Shown here piece after piece: positions 11,404 to 19,783 of a DNA stretch of 64,000 nucleotides; the stretch's first letter is position 1; each line of letters begins with the position of its first letter. The translations under genes and the position numbers were made by a program. Source of the stretch: UMGS1590 sp900552455. Lineage in GTDB: Bacteria; Bacillota; Peptococcia; Peptococcales; Peptococcaceae. The notes below the pieces were generated by a model that was not told the DNA's origin, did not search any database, and worked only from the letters and a program-made list of their open reading frames with translations. The stretch covers positions 2,356,001 to 2,420,000 of the forward strand of contig OZ007004.1 in assembly GCA_963931105.1 (NCBI GenBank). Direction: 5' to 3'.

Positions 11404-11446
11404 CTCGTGACCCCTCCCTCGTGCTTATCGATTAACATTCTCTCAT

Positions 11447-11475
11447 AGTATAGCCGCTTTGCATCCGCCGCGCAA
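11447..11475 (-). promoter_or_regulatory. Glycosyltransferase promoter
   Basis: TTGCGC and TATACT with a 17-base spacer on the minus strand, wedged between the traX-like stop codon and the glycosyltransferase start. Confidence 0.55.
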
Positions 11476-11478
11476 GGC

Positions 11479-12198
11479 CTAAAGCAGCGCCACACGAATC
11501 ATCCCCAAAAGCAGCAGATGCGCCGGGTAAAACACATAGAAAAACCATTTCGAAAACACCCGTCCCCGCGCACAGCGCCTGCCATTATAAAGATAAAGGA
11601 TCGCCACCGCCGCCAGCGCCATCCCAAGCATCCGCCCCACAGACCAGGCCAGCGCCGCCGCAGGCGCGTACACCTCCAAAGCCTGCACCAGCCCATCTGC
11701 AAAAAAGATCCCCATCCCCGCCAGAAACGCCAGCCGCGCCCGCTTTTCCACCCCGCCAGCGCGGTAAAAGAGCAGCGTAAAGATCGGCGCCACGATCGCC
11801 CAGTCCGAATCCCACGACAGCGCCACCAGCGCCAGCACCAGAAAGATCTTGAGATTTTCATCCCAGCCCGATGCCATCACCATCAGCATCCCAAAGCACA
11901 AGAGCAGTGTGAAGATCATATTCATCCCCACATAGTCAAGCACCGCCCCCCGCGAAAACGCCAGACAAAACGGCAGCTCCGAAAGCGCCGCAAAGATCGC
12001 CAGCCGCAGCCCGTAGCGCTTCCGCGAGTGCGTGTAGCCAAATCCCTCCACCAGAAAATAACACATCACCGGCATCGTGAAATAGCCAAGATCCACCAAA
12101 AACTCCCGCCAGAACGTCCCCGGCACCAGAAAAATATTCGCCACATGGTTGAGGAGCATCGTCAGCATCGCCACATATTTGATCGCATCCCGACTCAT
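11479..12198 (-). CDS. TraX-like membrane protein
   Basis: A 239-residue protein with about eight hydrophobic segments. The N-terminus MSRDAIKYVAMLTMLLNHVA and the following YFTMPVMCYFLVEGF match the TraX/acyltransferase-3-like family, named after the F-pilin N-acetylase. In Bacillota such chromosomal copies are common and have no proven substrate; none of the conjugation genes is here. The start at 12198 follows AAAGGAGG by 8 bases. An acyl transfer to an envelope molecule is the most reasonable guess. Confidence 0.75.
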   Translation of the reverse strand: MSRDAIKYVAMLTMLLNHVANIFLVPGTFWREFLVDLGYFTMPVMCYFLVEGFGYTHSRKRYGLRLAIFAALSELPFCLAFSRGAVLDYVGMNMIFTLLLCFGMLMVMASGWDENLKIFLVLALVALSWDSDWAIVAPIFTLLFYRAGGVEKRARLAFLAGMGIFFADGLVQALEVYAPAAALAWSVGRMLGMALAAVAILYLYNGRRCARGRVFSKWFFYVFYPAHLLLLGMIRVALL

Positions 12199-12242
12199 CC
12201 GCGCCACCTCCTTTGCTCCCGCCATTATACCACGCCCGCCGT

Positions 12243-12277
12243 AAAAAAATAACAGGCAGCGAAAAATTGCTGCCTGC
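12243..12277 (-). terminator. Terminator after the lone hicB-like gene
   Basis: CAGGCAGC and GCTGCCTG pair around an AATTTTTC loop and are followed by TTATTTTTTT on the minus strand. Confidence 0.85.
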
Positions 12278-12280
12278 CGT

Positions 12281-12622
12281 TCATATTTCTTCGATCAGCT
12301 CTTCCGCCGCACGCACCATCGCCGCATTCAGCGACATCCCATGCACCTTCGCCCAGTGCACCAGCCGCCCATGCAGCGCCGCATCCATCCGTACACTGAA
12401 CACCCCGTGATACTGCCGCGCCGGCCTGCGCCCCCATTCCTCACAATGCGCCAGATAGTCATCCACCACATCGTGGAACAGCGCCTCCACCGCGCCAGCG
12501 TCCGCCGTTTCAAATGCAAGCTCCGCATTCGTCCCCTCCACACGCCCGCGCAACAGCCCCGACTTCACATCCAGCCACACCGTCGCCACATAGCCACGAT
12601 AAAAAAGAAGATCGTTTTTCAT
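12281..12622 (-). CDS. HicB-like protein with C-terminal DNA-binding segment, no partner toxin
   Basis: A 113-residue protein. Residues 1-65 show the HicB-like fold pattern (YRGYVATVWLD, then a VVDDYL stretch), and residues 70-113 (FSVRMDAALHGRLVHWAKVHG, then SLNAAMVRAAEELI) look like a ribbon-helix-helix or Arc-type DNA-binding domain. HicB antitoxins neutralise the HicA mRNA interferase, but no hicA is next to it. The start at 12622 follows GGAGGG by 7 bases. It may be a stand-alone regulator or a relic of a lost toxin-antitoxin pair; a complete hicAB is at 52.5-53.1 kb. Confidence 0.75.
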   Translation of the reverse strand: MKNDLLFYRGYVATVWLDVKSGLLRGRVEGTNAELAFETADAGAVEALFHDVVDDYLAHCEEWGRRPARQYHGVFSVRMDAALHGRLVHWAKVHGMSLNAAMVRAAEELIEEI

Positions 12623-12634
12623 ATTGTATCCCTC

Positions 12635-12665
12635 CATTAAAAATGCGACGGAAAACCGCCGCATT
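12635..12665 (-). terminator. Terminator after the AT-rich secreted-protein cluster
   Basis: A 9-pair stem with one mismatch (AATGCGGCGG / CCGTCGCATT) and a short TTTT-type loop, followed by TTTTTAATGG on the minus strand, 20 bases beyond the stop codon at 12687. Confidence 0.7.
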
Positions 12666-12686
12666 AAAACTTTTTTGCAAAATTAT

Positions 12687-13286
12687 TTAATATGTACTAA
12701 ATCTAACTTCATCTATTGCCCATCCATACATGTGGTATCCACCGCCATTAATATATGTGCTTGAGTACACTCCTAGTACAATAGCTTGAAATCCATTATT
12801 CCCAATATAACCATTCCAAGTGGAAAGTCCGATAGCAATCCAAGAAGCTACATTTACTCCTGTTAGAAGCGAAGAACCAATAGATGCAATGACTTTTTGC
12901 GTCATTTTTTGTTTTAAGAGTTCTTTTCCTCTATCCGATAATGTTGAACCGAGATCACCAATCCCTCCTAGTTCATCGTTTGAAACTCTAAAAGTCCAAC
13001 TTTTTCTTGATCCTATATTATATTCTGGGAACAATGACCTAGTAGTCGCATTCCCTTCTGTATATTCATTTTCACTAATTGGTGTTTCTAAATATTCTTC
13101 AGTAATTAATTTATATTTATTTCCAGTTTCTTCATCAATAAAATAATCAATATCTGTACTTACCAATTCTTTTTGATATTCTACATTTTCATTTTCGTTT
13201 GCAGCAAATGCTGTTTGAGGCATGATAAATGCTATTGAAGATATTATCAATGAAAATGTTAACAATATAGATACGATCTTTTTCGT
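12687..13286 (-). CDS. Secreted protein of unknown family, expected start codon reads ACG
   Basis: I do not recognise this family. Read from the ACG at 13286 the product is about 200 residues, starting TKKIVSILLTFSLIISS and ending the signal peptide near TAFA-AN. The mature part is acidic at first, then has a glycine-rich hydrophobic stretch (IGSSLLTGVNVASWIAIGLS) and a tyrosine/glycine-rich end. AAAGGAG lies 7 bases before the ACG, where an ATG giving MKK would be expected. An in-frame ATG at 13367 lies inside the preceding gene and has no ribosome site. The gene is AT-rich compared with the core chromosome. It could be a bacteriocin-like or surface protein; the start-codon change may have silenced it. 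Confidence 0.55.
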   Translation of the reverse strand, partial: TKKIVSILLTFSLIISSIAFIMPQTAFAANENENVEYQKELVSTDIDYFIDEETGNKYKLITEEYLETPISENEYTEGNATTRSLFPEYNIGSRKSWTFRVSNDELGGIGDLGSTLSDRGKELLKQKMTQKVIASIGSSLLTGVNVASWIAIGLSTWNGYIGNNGFQAIVLGVYSSTYINGGGYHMYGWAIDEVRFSTY

Positions 13287-13300
13287 TTTTATTCTCCTTT

Positions 13301-13576
13301 CTACATAAACATGATTCTTAACTTCTCTAAGAATACCGAAAAAACAACTAATCCAGAAACAATACACACTCCAGCGTTCAAAATTACTACAATTTTAAAC
13401 ACAAATTTCTTTCTTGCCAAAAGTTTTGATGAATATGTCAAAAACACAATGAGATTTATAACAAATACCACTATAAAAATCAAAAAATATTTCTGAACAA
13501 ATTCTAAAAATATCGGTTGCCAATCAAGCGAGAAAACTTCATCAAATAAGCTGGCTGTATGCGGTGCACTAAACAT
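13301..13576 (-). CDS. Small membrane protein of unknown function
   Basis: A 91-residue protein with two strong hydrophobic segments (about residues 32-47 and 62-82) and basic residues between them, KLLARKKFVFK. The start at 13576 follows GAAGGAAA. It ends 8 bases before the ribosome site of the secreted protein at 12687-13286, so the two genes are likely cotranscribed; this small protein could be an immunity or export helper for its neighbour, but that is only a guess from position. Confidence 0.6.
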   Translation of the reverse strand: MFSAPHTASLFDEVFSLDWQPIFLEFVQKYFLIFIVVFVINLIVFLTYSSKLLARKKFVFKIVVILNAGVCIVSGLVVFSVFLEKLRIMFM

Positions 13577-13695
13577 CTTTAATTTCCTTCTAAACTGTTT
13601 TACTGACTAAAAAAGTTGTATACGATGTTTCATAATTTTACGTACACTCCATCTTTCAATCAGTAATAATATCAGACATATGGTTCAGTATATAA

Positions 13696-14568
13696 TCATC
13701 TGCATATATTTTTTATCAAATCAATATACAATACACGTCTCTGCGTAGGATCATATGCCTCATATCCATAGATCGGGACATAGTGTTTGATTTCGCCACT
13801 GCTATATCCTGGTAGATATGTTGCTGCCGAATACATGTAAGTATCAGCGACTACACCACAACCTTGTCGTAATGAAGAAATCGTTCTTTCCGCTAATTCC
13901 ATTGGCCAATTAGACTCAGTCCACGCTGCTTTTACAGTATAACGCTTACCCATAGTTCCTTCATGTAATACATTTCTCCAATTAGTATCAAAAGGAGTCC
14001 CTGAGCTCGCGGTTGTCCCTAAAAGGCTTGCTGCCCAACTTTGGCTAACATTTGTAATACCCTTGCCATTTATAATATTAACGGCAGTCGCTGGACCACA
14101 ATAATAATCATTGATCTGATATTCATATGGCATTGCCAAATAGGCCGCGATATCATATATTGCGAATGGTGTAATTTCTACACTCGATCTCGTTTGCAAG
14201 GCTGTGGCTTTTTTTGCCTCAAGACTGCTCTGACGTTCTGGATCATTCGCTAACGATGAATCTTGCAGCATTTCATTTCCAGGATCATATTCTTCATAAT
14301 ACTGGCTTTCCAGCTGTGCTAATTCGTTTAATGTGATTTGATTTGCATAATACGCCTCATATGCAGCATACAATTTGTCCATCATCTCGTCAAACTCAGC
14401 ATCTCTCTGCAAATCTTCTTCCGATGGTGGAGGAAGTTCTTCCGAAGATAAATTATATTTTTCGAGATGTTGCTCATACTTCGTTTGAAGGTCTGACATA
14501 TTTTCATAACTACTTGCAAAAGCTGTTGCTGGAATAACGGTACTAATTGCAAACGTCGTTAAAATCAT
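13696..14568 (-). CDS. Secreted C39-like cysteine peptidase, expected start codon reads AGG
   Basis: From the ATG at 14568 this is 290 residues. A hydrophobic signal ending AFASS is followed by an acidic coiled region (about 25-120) and a papain-like C39 domain: the cysteine in YYCGPATAVN near 157 and the histidine in KHYVPIYGYEAYD near 262, with a late acidic residue in LYIDL. The signal peptide lacks its usual basic start unless translation begins 7 codons earlier, at 14589, where AGG stands 8 bases after GAGAGGAG; ATG there would give MKRKITAM. The C-terminus ends abruptly after the last strand. It may cleave surface or secreted peptides. Confidence 0.7.
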   Translation of the reverse strand: MILTTFAISTVIPATAFASSYENMSDLQTKYEQHLEKYNLSSEELPPPSEEDLQRDAEFDEMMDKLYAAYEAYYANQITLNELAQLESQYYEEYDPGNEMLQDSSLANDPERQSSLEAKKATALQTRSSVEITPFAIYDIAAYLAMPYEYQINDYYCGPATAVNIINGKGITNVSQSWAASLLGTTASSGTPFDTNWRNVLHEGTMGKRYTVKAAWTESNWPMELAERTISSLRQGCGVVADTYMYSAATYLPGYSSGEIKHYVPIYGYEAYDPTQRRVLYIDLIKNICR

Positions 14569-14604
14569 TGCTGTTATTTTCCGTTTCCTGGTATTCTCTC
14601 CTCT

Positions 14605-16200
14605 CTACCATTCAATCTTAACAGGATAAGATGTACTCTCTAAACCATTGTTTTTCTGTCTTAAAATCGTCATCATGGATGTTCCATCATCTCCCAGCAT
14701 CTGCGTTTCTACAACTAATCCATCATGCCAACCATTTTGATCATATTCCAAAGTTATACCATCATCATCTTCCAGATGATAAGCCTGACCGCTTTGCAGA
14801 TCGACAATAATCATTTTATTATTCTCGAATGCACCACTAAAATTCAGCACAATATGCGTGCTGTCCAAAACCGAAGGAAGAGCAATGACAAGATTATCTT
14901 CGAGTTCAGGAATCTGAGAGGTTATTTGAAACTTCCATTCATTATTGATCAGATCATATACCCACAACACTCCGCTCAAATATTCTCCCGTCGCTTCATT
15001 AACAACGAAATTATTTCCTTCTGGTTTTAAGCGCGTAATCAGATAATCTCCGGTGATGATCGGATTTAAGAGATTAAACCCTTCGGAAAACACTTCACGT
15101 TCTTGTGACTCAAGATAATATCGATACATCGTTCCATACTGACGCGCAGATTCCACTAAATAAGATTTCGTCCAAATGGCGTCGTTATCGCCAAGCGCTA
15201 CTTCCATTGTAACGTTTGACTGCTCTTCCAAAGAGGCGCTATCCAGTGTGACAGTTTCACCTGTTTCATGTTGATACAAGCGCACCTGCAATTCCTTTGT
15301 TGCACCATCTCCTCGCAGCCAAATGATATTTCCTTGATGAAAATCACAGTTTTGCAAAATATATTCACCAAAACTGATGTTTTTCAGCTCGGCAAAATCT
15401 CCTTGATCCACACAAATCGGTTCCGCGCCATCTGTTCTTTCTTGCAGATACAGATACCATTGTTGATTACTCGTTGTTTCAAGCCTTGGATCCGGATACT
15501 CTATCCAATACAAATAATCATCTTCAACGGCATAGCACCGTCCCAATATAATATGCTCTTCATGAAGTGGTTCAATCAACGATTTTCCATCAAGAGTAAC
15601 TGCTGTGACATAATTCGAATCAGTGACTTTCTCACACAACATTCCTTGATCCGTTTGACGAATCGCTTTGCTGTCAGAACTTATCTCGTCTCCAGAATCC
15701 GTCATGATTTCATAGTGTACAGGCTGATTGGCTAAAATCACTTCCGGCAATATCAGCTGATCGTTGTAATCGTAGCGAACAGTGATATCTTGCGTTTTTC
15801 CGTTCCATTCTACCGTGCCAAAAAGTTCAAGCAATGGTCTCAATGGAACATAAAGCATTCCATCTTTTTCACTGACACTCACGGGTAACGCGATCGATTT
15901 TTCGTCAAAGGATAGTGTATTTTCACCAATAGCCCCTTCTAAGCAAAAATTGCCATGATTATTTTCCAAAGAAAACTGTTTGCCGTTTTTTCCGACATTC
16001 AAATACAAGTCATCCTGAAGAAAGTTTTCCGAGATCATGGTGGTGCCATTCTCCAGTACAATATCTCCGTCTGATTGTTCCATATCGATGATGGAACCAT
16101 TCAAATCCAGAGTGGCTGCTTCTGCAGTATCTATCGGAATAAACAGTAATACCGATGCCAATGTGCATAGAATACAAAAACACCATTCGCTCTTTTTCAT
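14605..16200 (-). CDS. Secreted stalk-domain (copper amine oxidase N-terminal-like) protein
   Basis: A 531-residue secreted protein. A signal peptide (MKKSEWCFCILCTLASVLL, cleavage near AEA) is followed by a domain with the LYVPLRPLLELFGTVEW pattern (about residues 113-130), typical of the stalk domain first seen in copper amine oxidase N-termini and widespread in Bacillota surface proteins. The remaining 370 residues are beta-rich with repeated strands, perhaps a propeller, with no enzyme motif I recognise. The start at 16200 follows GAAAGGGGGAGGG. It shares architecture with the product of 16471-17388 and ends about 15 bases before the C39-like gene, so the cluster is probably one transcript. 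Confidence 0.75.
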   Translation of the reverse strand: MKKSEWCFCILCTLASVLLFIPIDTAEAATLDLNGSIIDMEQSDGDIVLENGTTMISENFLQDDLYLNVGKNGKQFSLENNHGNFCLEGAIGENTLSFDEKSIALPVSVSEKDGMLYVPLRPLLELFGTVEWNGKTQDITVRYDYNDQLILPEVILANQPVHYEIMTDSGDEISSDSKAIRQTDQGMLCEKVTDSNYVTAVTLDGKSLIEPLHEEHIILGRCYAVEDDYLYWIEYPDPRLETTSNQQWYLYLQERTDGAEPICVDQGDFAELKNISFGEYILQNCDFHQGNIIWLRGDGATKELQVRLYQHETGETVTLDSASLEEQSNVTMEVALGDNDAIWTKSYLVESARQYGTMYRYYLESQEREVFSEGFNLLNPIITGDYLITRLKPEGNNFVVNEATGEYLSGVLWVYDLINNEWKFQITSQIPELEDNLVIALPSVLDSTHIVLNFSGAFENNKMIIVDLQSGQAYHLEDDDGITLEYDQNGWHDGLVVETQMLGDDGTSMMTILRQKNNGLESTSYPVKIEW

Positions 16201-16239
16201 TCAGCCCTCCCCCTTTCTTCAAAGCTCGAGTCAGTTATT

Positions 16240-16425
16240 TTATTTCCCGTTCTTTTCATTATAATCTTTTGGGATTGCGCCCCAGCCGTCTTTCGGAGTT
16301 TTCGAACGATCATACACGCCATCCCAAAGCGTATTACGTGCTAAGCCAGCCTTATCCCGCTTGCTGTACGTCTTATCACTGGCAAATATCCGACGAATTT
16401 TTTCCAGCCAACGTATGATGCGCAT
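16240..16425 (-). CDS. Small basic hypothetical protein
   Basis: A 61-residue reading frame (MRIIRWLEKIRRIFASDK at its start) rich in lysine, arginine and tryptophan, with no family that I recognise. It fits tightly between the two stalk-domain genes (45 bases and 39 bases away). The ribosome site (GAAAGAAG) is weak, and an ATG 12 codons earlier is also possible. An amphipathic N-terminal helix is likely. It may be a real small peptide or a chance frame. Confidence 0.4.
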   Translation of the reverse strand: MRIIRWLEKIRRIFASDKTYSKRDKAGLARNTLWDGVYDRSKTPKDGWGAIPKDYNEKNGK

Positions 16426-16470
16426 CTTCTTTCTACATATATACAATTCTAAACTTCTCATAGAAGCTAG

Positions 16471-17388
16471 TTAATCTAACGCAATAACATGCTGTGTGCC
16501 ATCTGGGCTGGTTGCGGTAAGAACGCCATCAACCACATTCAGTGTGCAATCGTTGATCACAAAATCAACTGTGCGCTCTGTCGTTTGACCAGTCGTTAAA
16601 TCTGTTAAATAGAGTCTGTTTGGCTCAACTGGATTTGACCAGGCCCCAGCATTCACGCCATCAGTGTAATAGACAGAATTATCATCCACATAGAACGAAG
16701 ATGGATAAACGTCTGTTAAATAAGTCAAATGATCGCCATCGTCACGGAACAGTGGAATTGGATTCACATAATCTTTTTCATCGCATTGGATAGAAAGATA
16801 CGCAACATTATCAATGAATCGCACTGCACTAATTGGTTCAAAAGCTAATCCGCCATTAATGGTGTAACCGTCTGGCAAGATAACCTGATGAATACCATTT
16901 ATATCAGCGCGCATCAGTTTATCGCCAATTGCCTGATATTGAATTTCTCTGTCTTGTGCAATCCAAACTGTACGTGTATCATTGTCCCAATAGATACTGC
17001 CGTAAAGCTCGGTGAAGTCGCGCGCTGGCAGATAGGCGCGGTCGTTTTTCAGAGTTGGCGCGGTAGCAAAGGTGCCAGCTTCGCCACCAGCTGTGTAGGC
17101 GGTGCTGCCGATCTGTAGGGTCACATCCACTGTGTCGTCGGCACTGGTGATCTGGATGCTGCCGTCTGGCTGCCAGTTTGTTTCATAATCCAGCGTTTCA
17201 CTCACCAGGCGCAGCGGGATCATGGTGCGCCCCGCGTCGTTGATGTAAACCTGACCCTCTGCTTCACTGCTGCCAACGTAAGCATTATTGACGATAAGCT
17301 GCACATCTGTGCTGTCAGCCATCGCTGCGTTCGGCGCTGCCAATAATGCTGCACAGGTCAAGCCTGCAAATAGTTTCTGTTTTTTCAT
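16471..17388 (-). CDS. Secreted stalk-domain protein
   Basis: A 305-residue secreted protein: signal peptide MKKQKLFAGLTCAALLAAP cleaved near AMADS, then a stalk domain with VYINDAGRTMIPLRLVSE near residue 47 and NDRAYLPARDFTELYG near 114, then a beta-rich C-terminal half. The N-terminal half is GC-richer than the C-terminal half, as if the gene were a mosaic of core and imported DNA. The start at 17388 follows GGAGGG. It heads the secreted-protein cluster and is separated from the two-component genes by a terminator. Function unknown; probably cell-surface display or binding. Confidence 0.78.
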   Translation of the reverse strand: MKKQKLFAGLTCAALLAAPNAAMADSTDVQLIVNNAYVGSSEAEGQVYINDAGRTMIPLRLVSETLDYETNWQPDGSIQITSADDTVDVTLQIGSTAYTAGGEAGTFATAPTLKNDRAYLPARDFTELYGSIYWDNDTRTVWIAQDREIQYQAIGDKLMRADINGIHQVILPDGYTINGGLAFEPISAVRFIDNVAYLSIQCDEKDYVNPIPLFRDDGDHLTYLTDVYPSSFYVDDNSVYYTDGVNAGAWSNPVEPNRLYLTDLTTGQTTERTVDFVINDCTLNVVDGVLTATSPDGTQHVIALD

Positions 17389-17437
17389 TGAATTACCCTC
17401 CTACAAAGATATTTATTTGTATGATCCATTTGCTCCC

Positions 17438-17468
17438 TAAACAATACTAGTATTCTTATTGTAATAAG
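17438..17468. promoter_or_regulatory. Palindromic site upstream of the secreted-protein cluster
   Basis: The 12-base perfect palindrome AATACTAGTATT sits about 60 bases before the stalk-domain gene start, next to a second partial copy of its half-site. It could be an operator for the neighbouring response regulator or another factor. The rest of the 268-base gap (17389-17656) shows only the terminator below. Confidence 0.3.
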
Positions 17469-17601
17469 ATGGTGAGAGGTAAAATCATCAAACTGTTTTA
17501 TGAATTCTCTCACTCCTTTAATTAAAGAATACCTTCAACATTTGCCACTGTATAGGGGGGTGGCACGAACAGGTGATAACTGGCCTCGAAAACTTTCGCA
17601 G

Positions 17602-17647
17602 AAAAAAAAGAAACAAACACGGCAAAAAAATCATGCCATATTTGTTT
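17602..17647 (-). terminator. Terminator after the two-component genes
   Basis: A 14-pair stem with two G-U pairs, closing an A/T-rich loop, is followed by CTTTTTTTT on the minus strand, 10 bases after the sensor kinase stop codon. Confidence 0.85.
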
Positions 17648-17656
17648 CATTGTTTT

Positions 17657-18961
17657 CTAAGATTCACTTTGCAGCGGTAGGATAAAACTCAGTGAAAAGC
17701 TTCCTTCCTTCCATTCTATTTCTGGCGCACTGTCGTATTTTGCCAGAGATTCTCTGAGATTGGCAATGCCAAAGCCGTGGTTCTCTGTATCCTTCTTGGA
17801 AGTTGAAAGATCGTTTCCTGTTTGCTCTGGTGCCGTGTTGCTGATCTTGCACAGCAAAACGGTGTCGAGCTGCACCAGAGAAATATCGATGCTTTTCTGC
17901 TGGTTTTCATCCAGCCGCTGGCAGGCTTCGATCGCATTATCCAGCGCATTGCCAAAAATCGTACAGATATCTTCCGGTGCGATCGGCAAATTTTCTTCCA
18001 AGTTCAGCTTGGTGCTGAAATGGATGCCCTGTTCTTCTGCCAATGTTTTCTTCGCGCTCAGTGTTGCATCCAGCGCAGGATTTCCTGTATTGAAGGCTGG
18101 CGTGATCATTTTCAACCGATCTGTGATGGCATCCAAATGATGCAAGCCGCCGCTGGCATCTTCCGCTTGCAGATAACCGCGCAAGCCTTCCATTTGATTG
18201 TCGATGTCATGTTTGAATTTACGCAGTTCATTCTGTTTGGCCAAAAGATCATTGAGATGCTTTAGTTGAAATTTTAACTGTTGTTCATATTGCTCTTGCC
18301 CGCGAATGGCAGCGCTTTGTCTGCTTTGCCGCTCATAAAGGAAGAGCGAAAAAGCAATGCATAGAAACAAACATAAAGAGCAGAAAATGACTTCTTCATT
18401 ATAAGTCGTTACATCCAACGCAAAAGAAAGTCTGAACAATAAAAAAGTCACTATCAAAAAGCTAAAATACAACAACAGAAATACTAACCAAAATTCTTTT
18501 GCGATCTCCTGATGGCTGCGCTTTTTTTGTAAGCGGATAATATTACAAATCGCAAGGCCAGATATTTTTGAAGCAAATACTCCGAACAATCGATAGTCAG
18601 CTATGCGTACCATGTCCTCCACGGATCGGTGGAGAAAAAAACTAATTAAATTCACCACAATTACTTCTATAATCAAACTGATCAACAAAGTTACAGTAAT
18701 TGCAATGAGTCTTTTCCAGAAACTACCTACATAGAGCAAAGAGGCTATTCCAGATAAAACCATCATACCCAACACATTCAAAAAATCAAACATTAGAAAA
18801 TGGTTGCAAACACAAATCGCTATTGATAAGCACAGAAAGCCTATCACATAGAGTTCCGCCCACATTTTAGCTCGACGCCCTAAAAATGCCTCAAAGAGCA
18901 GGAAAAACATTCCCGCATCCGCAAACGCTGAGATCACATTGGACAGTTCATAAACACTCAT
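17657..18961 (-). CDS. AgrC-type sensor histidine kinase
   Basis: A 434-residue membrane sensor of the GHKL/HPK10 class. Six or seven hydrophobic segments fill residues 1-205. A coiled linker follows, then the phosphoacceptor histidine in KFKHDIDNQ near 252, the N-box in FGNALDNAIEAC near 338 and the G-box in HGFGIANLRE near 397. AgrC-like kinases sense secreted peptides and phosphorylate a LytTR regulator. Its start codon overlaps the stop of the upstream regulator by four bases (ATGA). No agrB or agrD peptide gene is seen nearby, so the ligand is unknown. Confidence 0.88.
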   Translation of the reverse strand: MSVYELSNVISAFADAGMFFLLFEAFLGRRAKMWAELYVIGFLCLSIAICVCNHFLMFDFLNVLGMMVLSGIASLLYVGSFWKRLIAITVTLLISLIIEVIVVNLISFFLHRSVEDMVRIADYRLFGVFASKISGLAICNIIRLQKKRSHQEIAKEFWLVFLLLYFSFLIVTFLLFRLSFALDVTTYNEEVIFCSLCLFLCIAFSLFLYERQSRQSAAIRGQEQYEQQLKFQLKHLNDLLAKQNELRKFKHDIDNQMEGLRGYLQAEDASGGLHHLDAITDRLKMITPAFNTGNPALDATLSAKKTLAEEQGIHFSTKLNLEENLPIAPEDICTIFGNALDNAIEACQRLDENQQKSIDISLVQLDTVLLCKISNTAPEQTGNDLSTSKKDTENHGFGIANLRESLAKYDSAPEIEWKEGSFSLSFILPLQSES

Positions 18962-19671
18962 ATCCCGGCCTTCCTTTCCAGATATCGCTGCCAGGCCTGA
19001 CGGAAATCTGCCTTATATTTTTCGCCGAGGGGAATGCTCGGCATGTCTTTGTCGCGCAGTGTGATGTCTTCGGCGTTCACGGCGCGGACGTGCTCGAGAT
19101 TGACGAGGAAGCCTTTGTGAGCGCGGGCAAAAATGCCAGGCGTGAGGCTGGTTTCCAGCTGCGACAGGGAGCTGCGACTGCGATAGACGGTGTCCTTGGT
19201 GTGAAATTCCAGATAATGGCCGACGCTCTCGATATAGAAGATCTCGTCGTGGTAAAGATGCACGGTCTTTTTGTTGTCGGAGATGCTGAGACTGAGCCGT
19301 CGGCGCGCCAGCTCCCGCGTAACGGTGTCGATGGCGTGGGGCAGATCGGTGTCGAGCTGGGATTTTTCGACAAAATCCAGCACATTGTGGCCGAAGGCTT
19401 GCTTCATATAGCGCGTGTAGCTGGTGACGTAGATGACGATGACCTCATCGTCCATTTCGCGAATGGCGTTGGCGGTGTCGATGCCGTTCATCCCGCCCAT
19501 TTCCATATCGATGAAAAGCGCGTCGTAGCGCGCGCCGTTTTTGTAGGCAGCGAGCAGCGCTTCGCCGCTTGTGTAGGCGTCGTGCTCGATGGCCAGCTCT
19601 GGGCGCAGATCGAACTGATCCTGCAAAAGATCGATGGCTGTCTGTTCGTCGTCGCAGATCGCAAAGCGCAT
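18958..19671 (-). CDS. LytTR-family response regulator
   Basis: A 237-residue AgrA/LytR-like regulator. The receiver domain shows the acidic pocket FAICDDEQ at residues 3-10, the phosphorylated aspartate in ALFIDMEMGG near 58 and the VTSYTRY switch near 83. Residues 135-237 form a LytTR DNA-binding domain (IFYIESVGHYLEFHT, HKGFLVNLEHV). The start at 19671 follows GAGGAGG; a longer frame runs through the promoter. It is cotranscribed with the AgrC-type kinase. Confidence 0.9.
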   Translation of the reverse strand: MRFAICDDEQTAIDLLQDQFDLRPELAIEHDAYTSGEALLAAYKNGARYDALFIDMEMGGMNGIDTANAIREMDDEVIVIYVTSYTRYMKQAFGHNVLDFVEKSQLDTDLPHAIDTVTRELARRRLSLSISDNKKTVHLYHDEIFYIESVGHYLEFHTKDTVYRSRSSLSQLETSLTPGIFARAHKGFLVNLEHVRAVNAEDITLRDKDMPSIPLGEKYKADFRQAWQRYLERKAGI

Positions 19672-19707
19672 GTCGGCTCCTCCTCTCGTGTTCGTGATCA
19701 TATAGTA

Positions 19708-19736
19708 TTTATACCGAGTTTTCACCGCCTTGTCAA
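19708..19736 (-). promoter_or_regulatory. Promoter of the two-component operon
   Basis: TTGACA and TATAAA separated by 17 bases, 37 bases before the regulator start on the minus strand. Confidence 0.8.
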
Positions 19737-19753
19737 TATCCTTGCGCGCAATG

Positions 19754-19778
19754 AAAAAGGACCGCTCAGGGCGGTCCG
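19754..19778 (-). terminator. Terminator after the AEC transporter gene
   Basis: GGACCGC and GCGGTCC pair around a CCTGA loop and are followed by TTTTTC on the minus strand, just after the transporter stop codon. The agr-type promoter starts about 18 bases further on. Confidence 0.85.
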
Positions 19779-19783
19779 TGGGT

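Noticed and set aside
17500..17685. Plus-strand frame of 61 codons
   Set aside because: It lies over the terminator of the two-component operon and has no ribosome site or family.
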